A stretch of 64,000 bases of DNA from Chalara sp. BL73 (Eukaryota > Ascomycota > Leotiomycetes > Helotiales), in NCBI GenBank assembly GCA_918026815.1, contig CAKJVC010000006.1, positions 434,001 to 498,000 on the forward strand, in the 5' to 3' direction. The notes beneath the pieces were generated by a model. It had not been told where the DNA came from. It saw only the letters and a list, made by a program, of their open reading frames with translations, and did not search any database. Below are positions 34,984-47,471 of this stretch, in pieces; the first letter of the stretch is position 1; every line of letters begins with the position of its first letter. The translations under genes were made by a program, and so were the position numbers.

Positions 34984-37159
34984 TTACAAGCCCATGATCT
35001 CTTTATGTCTCTTCAGGGTAAGCTGGCTCGTTGTGATCTTGAAAGACATGCGTGTGTCAAGCGTATACGCTTCCCCCCATTTCTGCACCTTTTCTAGCCA
35101 CTGCTCGCACTCCTGCACTTTCATTTGGTGGTCTACTCCAGCCACATCCTTTTCGTGCCAAGCCAGAGCCGACATCTCATAATAAGCATTGGGTAGAACC
35201 CAATCATCAGTCAATGTGCCCTTGAATTCATGGCTGTGAATGATGTTAGTTTCCAACAAATAACATACGGAAAGCAACAGACTTACCGTTCGTGTTTTAG
35301 GACTTGCGACGTCAGAATCTGTCGTGACTCGTCGAATTGGCGCAGGTTCCTACTGATACATGCCCGGACAAGTGCTGAAATGGCAAGTTCTTCTATGTCT
35401 ACCTTATGCTTCTCCGGATGGCTCGTCCGACTCCAGTCTATTAGTTCGAGGGTGCGATTCAGCTCTGAAACTGACTGTTTCTTGTTTCCAGCCCACAGAT
35501 CTGCTACCATCAGCTTCCAACACACCGAAACGAAAGGAGCTAAGGATTCTTACATATCTGTTCAGCTATGGGACTCACCCCGACCACGTCAACAAGATCG
35601 ACGCCCCATATTTTCGACCTTTCTTGCCATTTCTTGACCTTTCTCGTGATAAAAATGTCGAACGGCAGCTCTTTAGCCATGAGTTTCTGTTTACCCGCGA
35701 GCGTAGGAGCTCTTGAAAAGAAGTCTGTAGCTTTCTGCTTGAAGATTTTTGCATTGTCGGGCTTTGTTTCCCGCAAATCACGATACAATTCCAAGTACGC
35801 TGCACCTGTCATGAACGCATAAAGAGTGGGTGACCATGAACTGAATTCGGCGCATTGGATCCAACTTTTCGCGCACAATTCGAAATCTAATATGCATAGC
35901 GTGGTCAAGCCTTGCTCAAACATGTTAATAACAGCAATCTGTTTCATGTGACTGTCTGAGTTATGCACCAGAACTTTGACTGAAGCAGCAAGATTTCGGT
36001 TATAGCCATGCATCCGTGCTTCTTCGAGCTTCCACAACTTGGAATCTGGATAGCGCTTTCGCATATCTGCTAGCAAGGCTTCACACCTGGCTTTCGGGTA
36101 ACCTTCTAAGTCATCATTGGCCCCGGGATCCGTAGGTAGAATGTCACATAGTCCAATCAGGCCATTGTAGTAACCAAGAAGTGCGATACCTGAGATAGCA
36201 CTGTTAAAGTTATTGAACCTTGAAGCTTCCCACAGATATCGCGTCCCACGTGCGCGATCCCCTCTGAAACCTACAATATGTAGAATTGTTGAAAATATCG
36301 GGTTATCAATCATAGAGAAAACAATGAGTAGCATCCCATAACACAACCTAGTTCCGGAATGAATGAAGATATCGGTATGCGTGGTAATCCCTAAGGCGGC
36401 TGGATCTTGCTCTAATAGATTTGATTGCATCCTCTTCGGAGTAGGAAGCGTGGTTTTCTCCTGAGATGAGTCTTGAATTGTGGCTGAAGGAAGCGAAGAG
36501 GCAATGCTTGCAGGGCGAATAGCCTCATATCTTGTCTCCTTAGTGCTATCCGTTGAAGATGTCTGTTCCTGTTCATTGAAATCATCTACTGAGGGTTCAG
36601 GGTACGTTTTCTCGTTCTCTTTAAGAATAGTACCTAGATCCATACTTTCCGTATATCCTGGTCTGTTTCTCAAGTACTTCTTCTCAACCTCTAAGATGCC
36701 ATCCAGCGTGAGATACGCATTTCTCAATTTACGAAATCCCTTGATTGCCTCAAATACGGAACCACTAAGCACTCCAGTAATTGCACTCGTAAGCTGAGAT
36801 ATGGCATAGCAGAGCTCATATTCCGTGCCTGGGTTGTATATTGTCGACTGGTAAGCAGTTGGCTCTTTCCGGGCAGTCTTCATATCTTCCCATGTCTTGT
36901 TTTCAGCCAATTTCAATGTGGCTCCGGCATCTACCATGAGTTCCTTTTCTGCTCCTAACATCGCAGCAATGAATCCGGTGATACCGCGCCCTAGATAATG
37001 ATATGAAGAATCTGCTTTCTTTAAAGCTGCCTCGGCTGCCTCAATGTCATCGTTGAGCAGGTTGATGAGAGCATTCTCCACAGCTTGAAGATGAGCGTCC
37101 TCCTCTTCCGCATGCATAGTCGCACTAGCCTTCACGGCAGGCCTGAACCACCGGCTCAT
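34984..37159 (-). CDS. IML2: Inclusion body clearance protein IML2 (TTC39/DUF3808 family)
   Basis: Three exons (37159-35554, 35503-35287, 35233-34984) give 690 aa, the normal family length. IML2 acts in lipid-droplet-assisted clearance of cytosolic inclusion bodies and is related to animal TTC39. Conserved signatures include AAMLGAEKELMVDAGATLKLAE near residue 65 (the IML2/DUF3808 opening), GRG-ITGF, the low-complexity acidic linker around 200-260, FRGDRARGTRYLWEASR, LLGYYNGLIGLCDILP and the tail LDTRMSFKITTSQLTL. The first intron (35504-35553) is needed to join SPIAEQI with SDLWAGNKK. TPR-like helices fill the C-terminal half. It is divergent to SEM1, with 769 bp between the start codons. 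Confidence 0.92.
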
Positions 37160-37928
37160 CGTAGCAACTAATTCTTCCTCCGAAGCCTTCCTGTTCTAAA
37201 GGCTGGCACCTTACGCGAAGAAAATATTCTAAAAAAAAATTGGGCAAGTCTCTTCCTTATATACTGGCGTCGTCAGCATATGGAGAAATACCCATTTACA
37301 GACGTTAAGGTTTCACCAGTAATCTATTGCACGTCGCTGCTTACTCTAGGCCGCCACTCTTCCAATCCTCGGATTGCCGGAGCAATGAAAAATCAGAATT
37401 TCACTTCTGAAAACAAATAAAGGAGAAAGCCGCCATTCGTGATTTTTCAGTCTATCATCCAGGGAATATATACTTTAAAAACGCTCTTCGTCAGCAGCGG
37501 AATCAACCAGGCACGCAGTTGCTTGAGACCGAAATCGCAAAGGCCCGTAAGCGAAAGATACAGCAATAAAATCAAAATTATGATTGGAGAATATAAACAA
37601 GGGCACGTTCACTTCGTTTCTTCAAAGGAAATGGGACTTGACGGAGATAGGAAGATGCAAAAAGAAGAAGAAGGGAAAGTGCGTAAAAGCAAAAGGATCA
37701 GTGCCAACATTGAGGACAATGACTTAATAAGCACCCAGGCCCACTTTACTGCCAAGCGATAGCCTTCAAGAACAGGGGTCGGAGCCCTTGCCCCGAACAG
37801 CCTTGCACAATCAATATCAAAAGGTCAGTTTCTCGGCAGCTTGCAAAGCAAACAACCGCCCCCAGCCCACGCGTCACATCTTCACACAAATACAAGGAGA
37901 CGTTCGAAATTTGTCAGTTTGGGACAAG
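37160..37928. promoter_or_regulatory. Shared upstream region of IML2 and SEM1
   Basis: A 769 bp interval between divergent start codons, presumably holding both promoters. A purine-rich stretch (agaagaagaagggaaag near 37662) and a few short stop-free stretches are present. No specific factor site is assigned. Confidence 0.4.
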
Positions 37929-38312
37929 ATGTCTGCATCACCAGCTCCAGGCTCCGTATCTACGGCAAAGCCATCACCTTCAGATAAAGGCACCGAGAAG
38001 GACGTAAAGCCAGCCGCAGCATTAGAGGAAGATGACGAATTTGAGGATTTCCCTATTGAGAGTACGCCTTCCAGTCTCAAGAACAGCCAGATAATGGATA
38101 CCGAAGCTGACGATGATAGACTGGGCACAAGATGAGACGGACGTACCCGCGGACAATACGCATCTCTGGGAGGAGAGCTGGGATGACGACGATACGAGCG
38201 AGGACTTTTCTGCGCAGCTTAAGTTTGTCTTGCCTTGGGTTATTTGCAAGTTAGAACGCTAACCAATGATAGGGAGGAGATCAAGAAGGTTGAAGAGAGC
38301 AAGAAGCGTTGA
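37929..38312 (+). CDS. SEM1: 26S proteasome regulatory subunit SEM1/DSS1
   Basis: Three exons (37929-38061, 38120-38222, 38273-38312) give 91 aa. The hallmark acidic-aromatic blocks are clear: EDDEFEDFPIENWAQDE across intron 1, then HLWEESWDDDDTSEDFSAQL and a Lys/Glu helix ending in KKR. SEM1 is a small, mostly disordered subunit of the proteasome lid, and also of the TREX-2 mRNA export complex and BRCA2-type complexes. The two introns (58 and 50 bp) interrupt the conserved blocks, so automated callers may miss it. Start ATG 37929 gives MSASPAPG, followed by a fungal Pro/Ser/Lys leader. Confidence 0.95.
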
Positions 38313-38565
38313 TGTTGATGGGCATTTACGGTCGCTGCACGATTCATATTGGAGTTTGGGATGCAAGGGGAGCACTTTATAAAGGTAGCATACAAATGGG
38401 AATCAATGGCATCCGATGATCAAGTGAAGAGCCATATCTTTCACCAATTTCGTGAAGCGATAGAGGTTATGGTATTGATTTTCAAGCTTTTAATTTCATT
38501 ATAAAATGGACTTGCTGAAGAGACCTGGGCATATCAGATAGTGGCGCCTGCTCTATCTGCCATAT

Positions 38566-39973
38566 TTACTTACTTGACAGAGCGGTCACGCCCGGAAGCT
38601 CCTTGCCCTCAAGCAGCTCAAGAGATGCGCCACCTCCTGTTGACACGTGGCTGAGCTTGTCCTCTACCTTATATTTTGCAGCAACAGTTGCGGTGTCACC
38701 ACCGCCAATAATTACAATTTTGCCGTTTTGTGCGGCATCAACAGCGACATCCTATGGAATCATAGTCAACAGATAGATCTTGAAGTTAAGAATGGTTGTA
38801 GGATACTCACAAGAGTAGCCTTTGTACCGTTTGCGAATGCATCAAACTCAAAGACACCAGGTGGGCCGTTCCAGAGGATGGTCTTAGCGTCATTGATAGT
38901 CTTTTTGAAGAGCTCGATACTCTTAGGTCCACAATCCAGTCCCATCCATCCATCGGGAATACCCTCCTCATCTGTAGCAGAGCCAGTCTTTGCATCCTTA
39001 GAGAAGGAATCTGCGGTTACATAGTCAACTGGAAGCACTAGTTTGACGTTATTCTTCTTTGCTTTCTCTACGAGATCACCAACAATTTTAGCGCCATCGG
39101 CATCAAACAAGCTGTTACCAATCTTGACGTTCTCCAAGGTCTTCTTGAATGTGAAAGCCATGCCACCACATACGATCAAGCTATCAACCTTGCCCAAAAG
39201 ATTGTCAATTAGCTGGATTTTGTCAGAAACCTTAGCTCCTCCAAGGATAGCTAGGAAAGGTCTCTCTGGCTTCTCAATCGCCTTGGCAAAGTATTCGAGC
39301 TCCTTCTTCATGAGGAATCCAGATGCCTTTTGTGGTAGATCAACACCAACCATAGAGCTGTGGGCTCTGTGTGCAGTTCCGAACGCATCGTCTGCGGGAT
39401 ATCAGTATTTTGTATATGTGCAGGTTCTTGAACTTACTGATGAAGATATCTCCCAAAGCAGTCAACCCCTTTCTAAACTTCTCAACCTCCGCCTTATCAG
39501 CCTTGACCTTCTTCCCATCTGCATCTTTAGAGCTTCCCTCCTCCTCAGCATGGAAGCGCAAGTTTTCCAACAGAACAACCTGCCCTCCAGTAGCCTTGTT
39601 CACAATATCCTCAACCTCCTTTCCAACACTATCTGGTGCAAATGTGACATCCTTTCCAAGCAATTTTTCGAGTTCAGGGAGAACGGGCTTCAAGGAGTAT
39701 TTAGGGTTGGCTTTTCCATCTGGGCGGCCGAGATGGGACATGAGGATCACTGCCTTGGCTCCGTGGTCAATGGCATACTTGATGGTTGGCACAGCTCCCG
39801 CGATACGTTGAGTGTTCGTAACCTTGGTGCCGTCGAGAGGAACATTGAAATCGACCTGTGATTATCAGTAAAAACTTCCTCAACATATGTGAATTAGGTA
39901 TACTAACTCGGATCAGGACGCGCTTGTCCTTGACGTCAACGTCGGTGATTGAGAGTTTGTTTGAGAGTGACAT
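38566..39973 (-). CDS. PGK1: Phosphoglycerate kinase
   Basis: Four exons (39973-39908, 39855-39438, 39391-38811, 38751-38566) give 416 aa, exactly the expected size. It catalyses ATP formation from 1,3-bisphosphoglycerate in glycolysis, in the cytosol. Visible: [13 protein letters not shown] at the N-terminus (joined over intron 1), [41 protein letters not shown] across intron 2, [24 protein letters not shown], and the nucleotide-binding [12 protein letters not shown] with the closing [18 protein letters not shown]. Introns have donors gttagt, gtaagt and gtgagt. It converges on SEM1, with 253 bp between stop codons. No lesion. Confidence 0.98.
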
Positions 39974-40470
39974 TTTTGTGAGCTTTGCAAAGTATAATGT
40001 CTATACGTTAGATAGAAAATATTTTACTCTTGTAGAATGTTGTAATGGATGTGACGTTATTTTGCAAAAGAAGGGAGGGATGATGACCCCTCCAAGTGGG
40101 GTGTGGTGGGATGTTCCGATTTTAGCTCTTCGCTCGGGTTTGGGGGATCATTCACGAAAAAGCATTGGAATCAGGAGCATTTGGCTTAGTTGCGCCCGAG
40201 GTACTTGATTTAAGATGCTTCCATTCGGTATTTCATTTTCTAGATCCCAATGCCATATGCTGCTGTATCAATTGCCCAACATTCAAAACTCCTTTCGCCA
40301 TCGTGGACACCCTGTCACCCAAAACTCCTGTCCTTGTTATTTATGTACGCACTTCCTTCACACGAATAGCCCCGTGTTACCCGACCTTATTTAGCTCAAG
40401 TTTGCCGTCCAATATAATGCTATAAAGCAATGGCTTGCATCGCCAAATTCCCAATCATGACTTCTAACAT

Positions 40471-41354
40471 TTATGCTAAACGAATGCTGGGTGATGCAGG
40501 AGCAGATCGAGAGAGAGGTATAGCTGCGTCTTCCGCAGCATTAGAGAGAGATAGATATGCTGTCCAAGCAATACCAACTGTCGAGACAAAAGGCTACATC
40601 AGAGGTAAGTATAGAACAGCAAGTTGATTGGGGCTGGGAATTCTCACAAGTTGGAACTGGATAGGCATGAGACGGAAGTTGATTATCTGAACCAGCGGCC
40701 AAACCATGAAGTTTGCCTTCAGCGTTGGCAAATACATATCTCGTAGCTTGTGGGTTACAGCTCTCTTCCCACCGCCTTCTGCAATCGTCATCACTGTGAA
40801 GAAGGTAGCAATTCCTGGCAGGTGTAAGCTTCTCCGTACATTGTGCAATTCATGTTCAACCCAACATACCAACAGGTGCAAAGACAAGTTGATCAAAGGC
40901 CACCATCTTCATGGCCGGACCCAGACCACTAGTCTTAGTGATTGGGAAAGCCCTTGATAAGAATTTAAACCACTTGAATTGAACGGGTGCCATCATAAAT
41001 CCATATGCCATGAACCTAGTTAGTCTTTCAAAATCGAATGGTGGTGGTAGAAATTTCGAATCGGGAACCAGCTCGTTGGCATTCAAAGGGTTCTTTCTAT
41101 CCAGTTCATGAATCTCAATCGCCACAGTATCATCTCTTGTTATTCCACCAGGCTTCCGTAGGGCCGTTAGTCGTATCGTCGTAATAGTTTGCGCAACAGT
41201 ATCTGCTATGCCTCCAAGAACCGCGTTTGTGATCATCATAGTGAGGACTAAAGCAAAGTCAGCATTCTTTCGAAGCGCTCACAACAGCTCCAATACCTGG
41301 CCGGCCAGCATAGTAGCTGTTGAACTTGGCTACAAGCCTCGAAACAATCGCCAT
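40471..41354 (-). CDS. Mpv17/PMP22 family membrane protein
   Basis: Four exons (41354-41297, 41247-40870, 40814-40648, 40593-40471) give 241 aa. The family layout is plain: an N-terminal YYAGRPVLTMMITNAVLGG helix, AYGFMMAPVQFKWFKFLSRAFP, FDQLVFAPVGIATFFTVM across intron 2, NFMVWPLVQIINFRLMPIQFQ and PFVSTVGIAWTAYLSLSN. Four membrane helices are expected. Relatives include Sym1/Mpv17 (inner mitochondrial membrane) and PXMP2 (peroxisome), thought to form small channels; the subtype here is not settled by eye. The tail after the family core is Ser/Ala/Pro-rich. Confidence 0.9.
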
Positions 41355-42319
41355 CTCTATCAAAAATATGATTGTATGTACTAAAGGCTGTAGACATAAG
41401 TAAATGAATCAGTTTGTATTTAGAACAACGAATGCCAGTCTAAGCTCCAGCAGAGACCTCAAGGTGGAAACTCACAACCCTGCCATATATATATTTACTG
41501 TTTATCGTTCGCAGGAACCTTCGACGTGGTATTTCGAGAACCATGATTGCGGTGAAAAAGTGATGGTAGGTGGACAGATAAGAGATCAAGTTCCCCTATG
41601 ACGTTTGGGTACCAAAATACAGAGGATCTTCGCCGGCCAAGCTTTCATCAAACTGTCCTCGATACGGCAGCAGTGCGCAATTTTGGATCGCACAAAGGCA
41701 GTATGATTATATATAATAGTGATGCCTTCGTCTTAAATCGATCGGAAGGCTAATATGTCCGAGAGACTTTCTTTCGTGGAAGGTGTTTAGGTTCATTGAC
41801 CTCTGCTGTTGCATCCGTTTCAAAGTGAGGCTGATTGTGGAGATCCTGATCCTCAAGTGGCGCAGGAGTTTGCCACAGTAATGATCTGAATGCCGCTTCA
41901 ACATCACTGTACTTTATGAATCTATTTGCAACGAACCCGTCTCGATCGTTCGAAATATGGAAGAAGCGATATACTCAAAATTCTACCAGACAATATAGCT
42001 AAGATAATGAATTACCAAATATGGATGCGATATTTGTATACCTTTTCACTTCAACTATCCTAATATATCTTTGTATCGAGCTTATATCCATTTGGTCATG
42101 GTCTTAAGCTCTCAATTTATAATTTCTGGGTCTGTCATCTATCATCAATTGTATTATTTGCAGGTTAAAGGCTTGTTCACCGTCTGGACCTTAAGGACAA
42201 CAGAAACGACTTTAGCGGACTCAAGTAAGAACGCAGACAGCAGAGGCCAAGCTTCTATCCAGTTTGATATTTAGCTTCGATTCCTCGTAATCATTATATT
42301 ATTTGTGGTTGTTTTTCAA
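41355..42319. other. Gene-free interval
   Basis: About 1 kb between the Mpv17-family gene and the galactanase end. Only short stop-free stretches (41404-41601 plus, 41707-41907 minus) without domains. No repeats or RNA genes recognised. Confidence 0.45.
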
Positions 42320-43728
42320 TCATTGGTTCTCTTCGAACATATTTACAGATTTTCTTGAGTATCCCACATATTGGACTGGATTGCTATAGTCTGGGTCAAA
42401 AAGAATCGCATCATTGCACGCACTCCCCAAACTCGTATTGTTGAGCCAAGCTGGCTCCCAGTAATGGACCTATGCGGCTCGAGATCAGTATCACACAATC
42501 TAATACTATTTCAGAACAAAACTTACACCTTGACCCAGGCCATTCGGAATATCACGAACAATATCAATAACCTCCTTCACCCAAATCAACTGGCCATCCA
42601 CATTGTAGGGTATGCTTGGCTCAGAGGACTCAGGGATAGGATTCCATTGCCCATTACAAATCGCGGGATAATCTGTTTCAACGACCTGAATCGGTTTTTT
42701 GTACTGCCGAGCCAGCGTATTCAACGTCGTTCTCAAATTGTTGAACGTGGCAGAGGTGCCATAGAATGGATAAAAGCTAACCCCAAATACATCCCAGGCA
42801 CTAGGTGGAATGGCGTTCGATGTCAAAGCACCGTACCAACGTTGCTGTAGAGTCAGGTTCCAGCCATTGTCAATGTGAAGCATGACTTGTGGCTTTGAAA
42901 TACCTTGCTGGATTGCATCATCCACTCCGGCGCGGGCTGCTTTGTAGAGAATTGCGGCATTGGAGAAGTTTGCGACAGTCGCAGACCAGGGTTGGACATC
43001 GACGTTTACTCGACCCGTTGGCCATAAGAGTCCATGACGCAGTTCATTTCCAAGAGAAACAATATCAAGTTTGATGCCGGCTCTTTGAAAAGATACAAGT
43101 GTGTCTTTTACATATGCGCGAAGAGTTGAAGCAAGAGGTTTGAGTGCAGTTGGCCATGCTGCTGGTATAAACTGCTTTTGAGGGTCGGCCCATGTATCAC
43201 TGAAATTTTTGAGCATTTGTTCAAGTGTTCAAAGACTGGAAGACCCACGAGAAATGGAAGTCCAAGTAGAGTTTGAAACCTTGTTTCTGAAACCTCTTTG
43301 CAAGATCTAGATTGTACTTCAAGCCGTAGACACCGTCGGCCGGATTCACCCATATTCGCAGTCGAACAGTATTCATTCCTCCATCAGCAAGAATAGCTTC
43401 TGCTGATCGCGTTTCATTATGGCGGGCGGTGTCTTTAAAGATGGAACCTCCATCTTCCAGCAGTTTCAAAGAGCTTAAGTCGTGGCCCTTGTAAAAGAAT
43501 GAGCTTGGTTTTCCTGCACTTTTCCGCAGTCAGTATGATTCTTGAAAATATTAATAGAGTGGGGAAAGGAAAGGAGCTGAATTGAGACGCCAAATCAGGA
43601 ATCGTTCATGGATCAAGCGTTTCAAGCTCCAGATCAAAGACTAAAGGTTTAACTACCTACGTTGAAAATCGGCTTGATGCAGCAACGGCTACATTCAAGG
43701 CCAGGCAGACAGCTCCCCAGAGATACAT
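42320..43728 (-). CDS. Secreted arabinogalactan endo-beta-1,4-galactanase (GH53)
   Basis: Four exons (43728-43661, 43518-43249, 43199-42527, 42469-42320) give 386 aa. A signal peptide (MYLWGAVCLALNVAVAASS) is followed by the GH53 barrel: FFYKGHDLSSLKLLEDGG, MNTVRLRIWVNP, LYLDFHFSDTWADP. The acid/base Glu165 lies in VSLGNELRHG and the nucleophile Glu287 in QVVETDYP. The end HYWEPAWLNN is in the last exon. GH53 enzymes cut the galactan side chains of pectin (rhamnogalacturonan I), so the gene points to growth on plant cell wall. The first intron (142 bp) ends at gaaaag, with a ctgac branch site just upstream; the nearby gtgcag would break frame. Asn-x-Ser/Thr sites (NLT, NNT) fit secretion. Confidence 0.95.
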
Positions 43729-44514
43729 GTTTGGCGCCCGCTGTATCTTGAGGCTAGGAATCCAACTAAGACAACTTACATTCGAAAGGCACACATATAT
43801 GCAATGAGATCAGATTAAAAAAAAACTCTTTCATGCTATATCATTGTGCATGAACTGAACCAGGTGTCCAAGAGATCCGCAAACATGCCTTTTGAGCTTG
43901 TCAAATACAAATTTTCCACCAAACACAATAGAACCAATTCAGGGACTAGGTTACACTGCATCACAAATCTATTATAGCCCCGCGATCATTGCGATGAAAA
44001 CGCGAGTGTGGAGAACCCCCGGACAACTTTGCACTTGGTTAGGCGCTCCGACTGGTGCGGGTAAAGTATGTCGGGATTCTCGGGACTATTACCCCTCATT
44101 GCCGATGCTTCGTTTACTACGCTTCCATTTACTTCAAATTGTGCATATCAAGAGGGACCGAAAGATCCGAGGCCAAATGGTATGGAAGGCAGGCGACCCG
44201 GGGTGGGTAAGAGCGTCGAGGCTCCTAACTTTTCTCCCGCACCTGAAACAAAAAATGGCCATGATGCTGCTGGGGATGATAAAGCAGAGAGGACGAGAAA
44301 TGATGCTTGAAACTTTCCACGAATAGTGACATTGACTCTCTGTATTCTTTTACATGCGGCATGAGCAAACCTAGGTGTCATTCTTCCTTTAATAAAGTCC
44401 CAACTTGGAAGTGATTTCTACTGTTTACATAAGGCAAACACGTTGTTAAGTACATCTTTAGGGCTTCTCGTTACGAGAGTTATTGAAGAGAACTCTTGTA
44501 ACTGGTTAACAATT
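43729..44514. other. Interval with an unassigned open stretch
   Basis: Between the galactanase start and the relic at 44515. On the plus strand 44068-44310 an 80-codon frame from an ATG (MSGFSGLLPLIADASF) has plausible composition with a Pro/Gly/Asp-rich end, and an overlapping longer frame covers 43892-44326. Neither has a recognisable domain, and they compete for the same DNA, so no gene is called. Confidence 0.3.
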
Positions 44515-45043
44515 TCACGCAAAAACAGAATCAGCTAGGTCCCACATCTCAGCATCGAGAAGATCACCAAAATGTGTACAGAACCGATTTTCCTCTGGGA
44601 ATGTAGGCACTATAATGTCACCTTCACTATCGTTATGGATGCTGTAATCGGAACAAGGGCGCTGGCTCCATCATAGCTGTGCATCTCGGAGATATGCCCA
44701 TTCTGCCCAACTTGGTCCATATGGCAAAAGTTGCACAAGGCCACAATACAAAGAGGGTGATGATCAGCCGAATAGTTCTAGCTTTGTGAATCATTCATTG
44801 GTGTTCTATATTTTGCCACAGTGATGCAATCTTTAGTGCCTCTTGAACTTAAGACAATCCACTGCATCTTTTACATTATGCGGCTCAGACTTGCCTTTAA
44901 CTACTTCATCATTGGTCATGTGGGTATCCTGCGGCATCTAGTCTGCTCCCAGGTTACTACTTGCATAGAAACGCACGATGAGCAGGTTGGATGAGCTTTC
45001 CGCAGGCACATGAGCACAATTCAGTAGTATCTGAATCTGTCAT
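44515..45043 (-). pseudogene. Heavily decayed gene, family unknown
   Basis: Protein-like fragments occur in order but in different frames. Starting at ATG 45043: a Cys-rich opening MTDSDTTELCSCACGK, then after a shift and a stop VVKGKSEPHNVKDAVDCLK, then LCNFCHMDQVGQNGHISEMH, then after another shift a good C-terminus NRFCTHFGDLLDAEMWDL ending at TGA 44515-44517. At least three stops and two frame changes cannot all be explained by introns of normal size. The Cys/His spacing could once have bound zinc. It lies just past the end of the ASNSD1-type gene, on the same strand. I do not recognise the parent family, and some breaks could be introns. Confidence 0.45.
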
Positions 45044-45060
45044 CACAGCCAGCGGATCTA

Positions 45061-47023
45061 TCATGATATCGACGATGTCCCTTTAGTCCTCCCTGTTTCC
45101 ATCTTCGCTGTTCGAGCACCGAACTGAATCTATTTAACTTTAGCTTGTTTCTCGAAACAATAACGAACTAACCCACTGCTCGTTTCTTCTCTTGTGCGAC
45201 GGAGTGCATTCCGAGCTCGTGAGCTAGCAGCCGAAGTACTCTTTTTCCAGCTTCAGTATTTACTTCTGCTGGGACTGGCGACGCTGTTTTCGCAAATCCG
45301 CACTTTTCCCATATCGGACACTCGACTGCCCATTTGACTAGCGATTCATCTAGGTATGGAAAACGCGCTTCTCGGCCCCAGTGAGAAATAACGCGATCGT
45401 CACGGCCCAAATTTCGTTTTCCCAGTCGATTAACGTCTAGTTCTAGCTCATCAAGTAGTCCTACAAAGCCATGCCTGTTGAAAGCGGTAGCATGGCGAGT
45501 ATAGCCGCCGAAGAGCTCATCCGCTCCCAATCCCGAAAGAAGGACTCGTGCTGGTGTTGTATATGTAACGGGAGTCTGGTCAGTATTCGTCGAGGCAATA
45601 CCTGAGCCACGAGAAGCGAAATAAAGGGCATATGCAATTGAGAGATCCATTTCTGTATTATGTGGATATATGAGTCTCACCACCTTAGCTTTATGCGCTC
45701 TCGTTTCCGAGTAAGGTATATTTGCCTGTCGTTATATCAGCAAGATAATAAAACGATGGAATTCAAGAAGCCTAACAGCGACAAACCTCCAGGTTCGAGC
45801 AGGGCATACTCTAGCTAGCTCTCTAAAGGCCTTTCTACCTGTTTCTCTGTCCGGGCACAGCTCGAACGGAGAAGTTGCCAACTTTTCTGTTCGATTCAAA
45901 TCTGCCTCCTCTTCTATCACAGGTGAAATTCCTTCAGATGTGTTTGCCCTTAATTTCGACGTCTTTGAGTTTGGTGCAGCCTTGGCTGCTTGAACTACTC
46001 TCGGGTTCTCAAATGCAACATTGATTAGGTCAATCTGATGGTCGGCGGGCAAGATGTCATGTACCATACGTGCTAACACTGTACAGTCTAGCCCCCCAGA
46101 GAAAAGAATAGCAACACGGACGTGCATATCTCTCATCGTCCCTGAAGGCACTTGAACATTCAACGCTCGAAGTTTGAGAGACTCCAGGAGATGAGATCTC
46201 AGCACTTGAACTGAGACTGTCTTTATGTCAAGAATCTCTTCTCCAACAGGTATGCTTCTATTGAACGTGCCCAGAGATGGCATCTAAGCTCAAGTCACTA
46301 AAAACCCACAAACGCCAGTCTTCGACATACTAGCGCATGCTCCGAAGACAAACTTACATAAGACTTCAGCGTAGCTTCCCAAGGATGCTTCTTGACAAAA
46401 AATGGAGAAGGTAACCACTGAGAGTTGTCTTCCGATGAATAATGTTCACTCAACGAAAGTATATAAATACCATCTGCATCTATTTCCTCCCACAGCCCCT
46501 TGTCTGGGTCAGCATCGTGACTCCAGTCAGATATGCTAGAAAACTCAATAAGATCTTGAGTAGCTCTATAGAGCAGCGAGCGTCTCCCAAGACGATCTCG
46601 GCCAAGAAATACCTGCTGGTGAATTTTATCCCAAAAGACGACAGAAAATGGCCCAGAGATGCTGCCCAGCACATTCAAAACGGCTGCTGTTGAACCAGTG
46701 GTTGTTGCTTTGAGCAGTGCATTGAACAGAATTTGACCATCATTTCCATCATAAATAGTTTCTGATCCAAATTTCCATGCTTCACCATTCCAGCACAAGA
46801 CGGAGCCACTGGACTGATCCACGAAGGGTTGAGTTGCGACATGATCTCCCCTTAGAGCCAAAACCGTCGAGGTAAAGGAGAGAAAACAAAACAATCCTTC
46901 TGTATTGATCCTGTCCTCCGCTTTTCCAAGATGATCTGGCCCTCTATCGTAAAGAAGTTGTTTTAGGTCTTGACCAGGTTGATGGAAGTCGCTCCTAGAT
47001 ATAGACGCGTAAATTCCACACAT
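45061..47023 (-). CDS. Asparagine synthetase domain-containing protein (ASNSD1/YML096W type)
   Basis: Four exons (47023-46358, 46283-45777, 45725-45177, 45129-45061) give 596 aa. The N-terminal Ntn amidotransferase domain begins MCGIYASISR with the nucleophile Cys2, and includes LYDRGPDHLG and LCWNGEAW. The synthetase part has the pyrophosphate loop AILFSGGLDC near residue 283 and VLLSGLGADELFGGYTRH, ending in KKRAIQFGARTAKM, which the last 47 bp intron splits. This is the conserved eukaryotic asparagine-synthetase-like family distinct from Asn1/Asn2; the reaction is not established. Divergent to VPS9. A simpler reading without the last intron would stop early at 45168. Confidence 0.92.
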
Positions 47024-47471
47024 TTGGCGTTGATCAATATGATAACGAATGCTCGGTGAAATTGAGTGAAAGTATAGTCAGCATAGTAGAAATGCGACCT
47101 CCTGCCCACGTGGGTACAACAAATTCAGATGTCCTATCGTTCTCCAGATGGTGACGTTGCAGTAAGCTGGAGCATGGGTTTATGTAGTGGTTGAAGAATT
47201 TCAAACAAACTTGTCAGCCTCGCTTGCTCCACCTAATCCCAACCTCATCCTCGATGAATTCCGTACACCTATTCTTCACAGCAGAACACAAACCACATAT
47301 CGCCTATCGATCTGGGGCTTGTGTAGAGAGCTTATCATATCGTGAAACACGGTGCTATATTTAACGATTGTTAAAGACGCTCTATATTGAGCCCACGACC
47401 AAGTCTAGCTCAACATTTTACCCCGCCATCTCCTACTGCGATAGCAACGCCTGTCTCAGGCTGGTGGATGG
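47024..47471. promoter_or_regulatory. Shared upstream region of the ASNSD1-type gene and VPS9
   Basis: A 448 bp region between divergent start codons that must contain both promoters. A cacgtg E-box-like hexamer lies near 47107. No TATA box is assigned. Confidence 0.4.

Noticed and set aside
35540..35553. Apparent 14-nt gap or frameshift near the end of IML2
   Set aside because: A normal 50 bp GT-AG intron (35504-35553) with a gctgat branch joins the conserved blocks in frame, so there is no lesion.
43892..44326. Overlapping long frames on the plus strand beyond the galactanase
   Set aside because: Two frames compete over the same DNA, neither has a domain, and no splice model makes a convincing protein.
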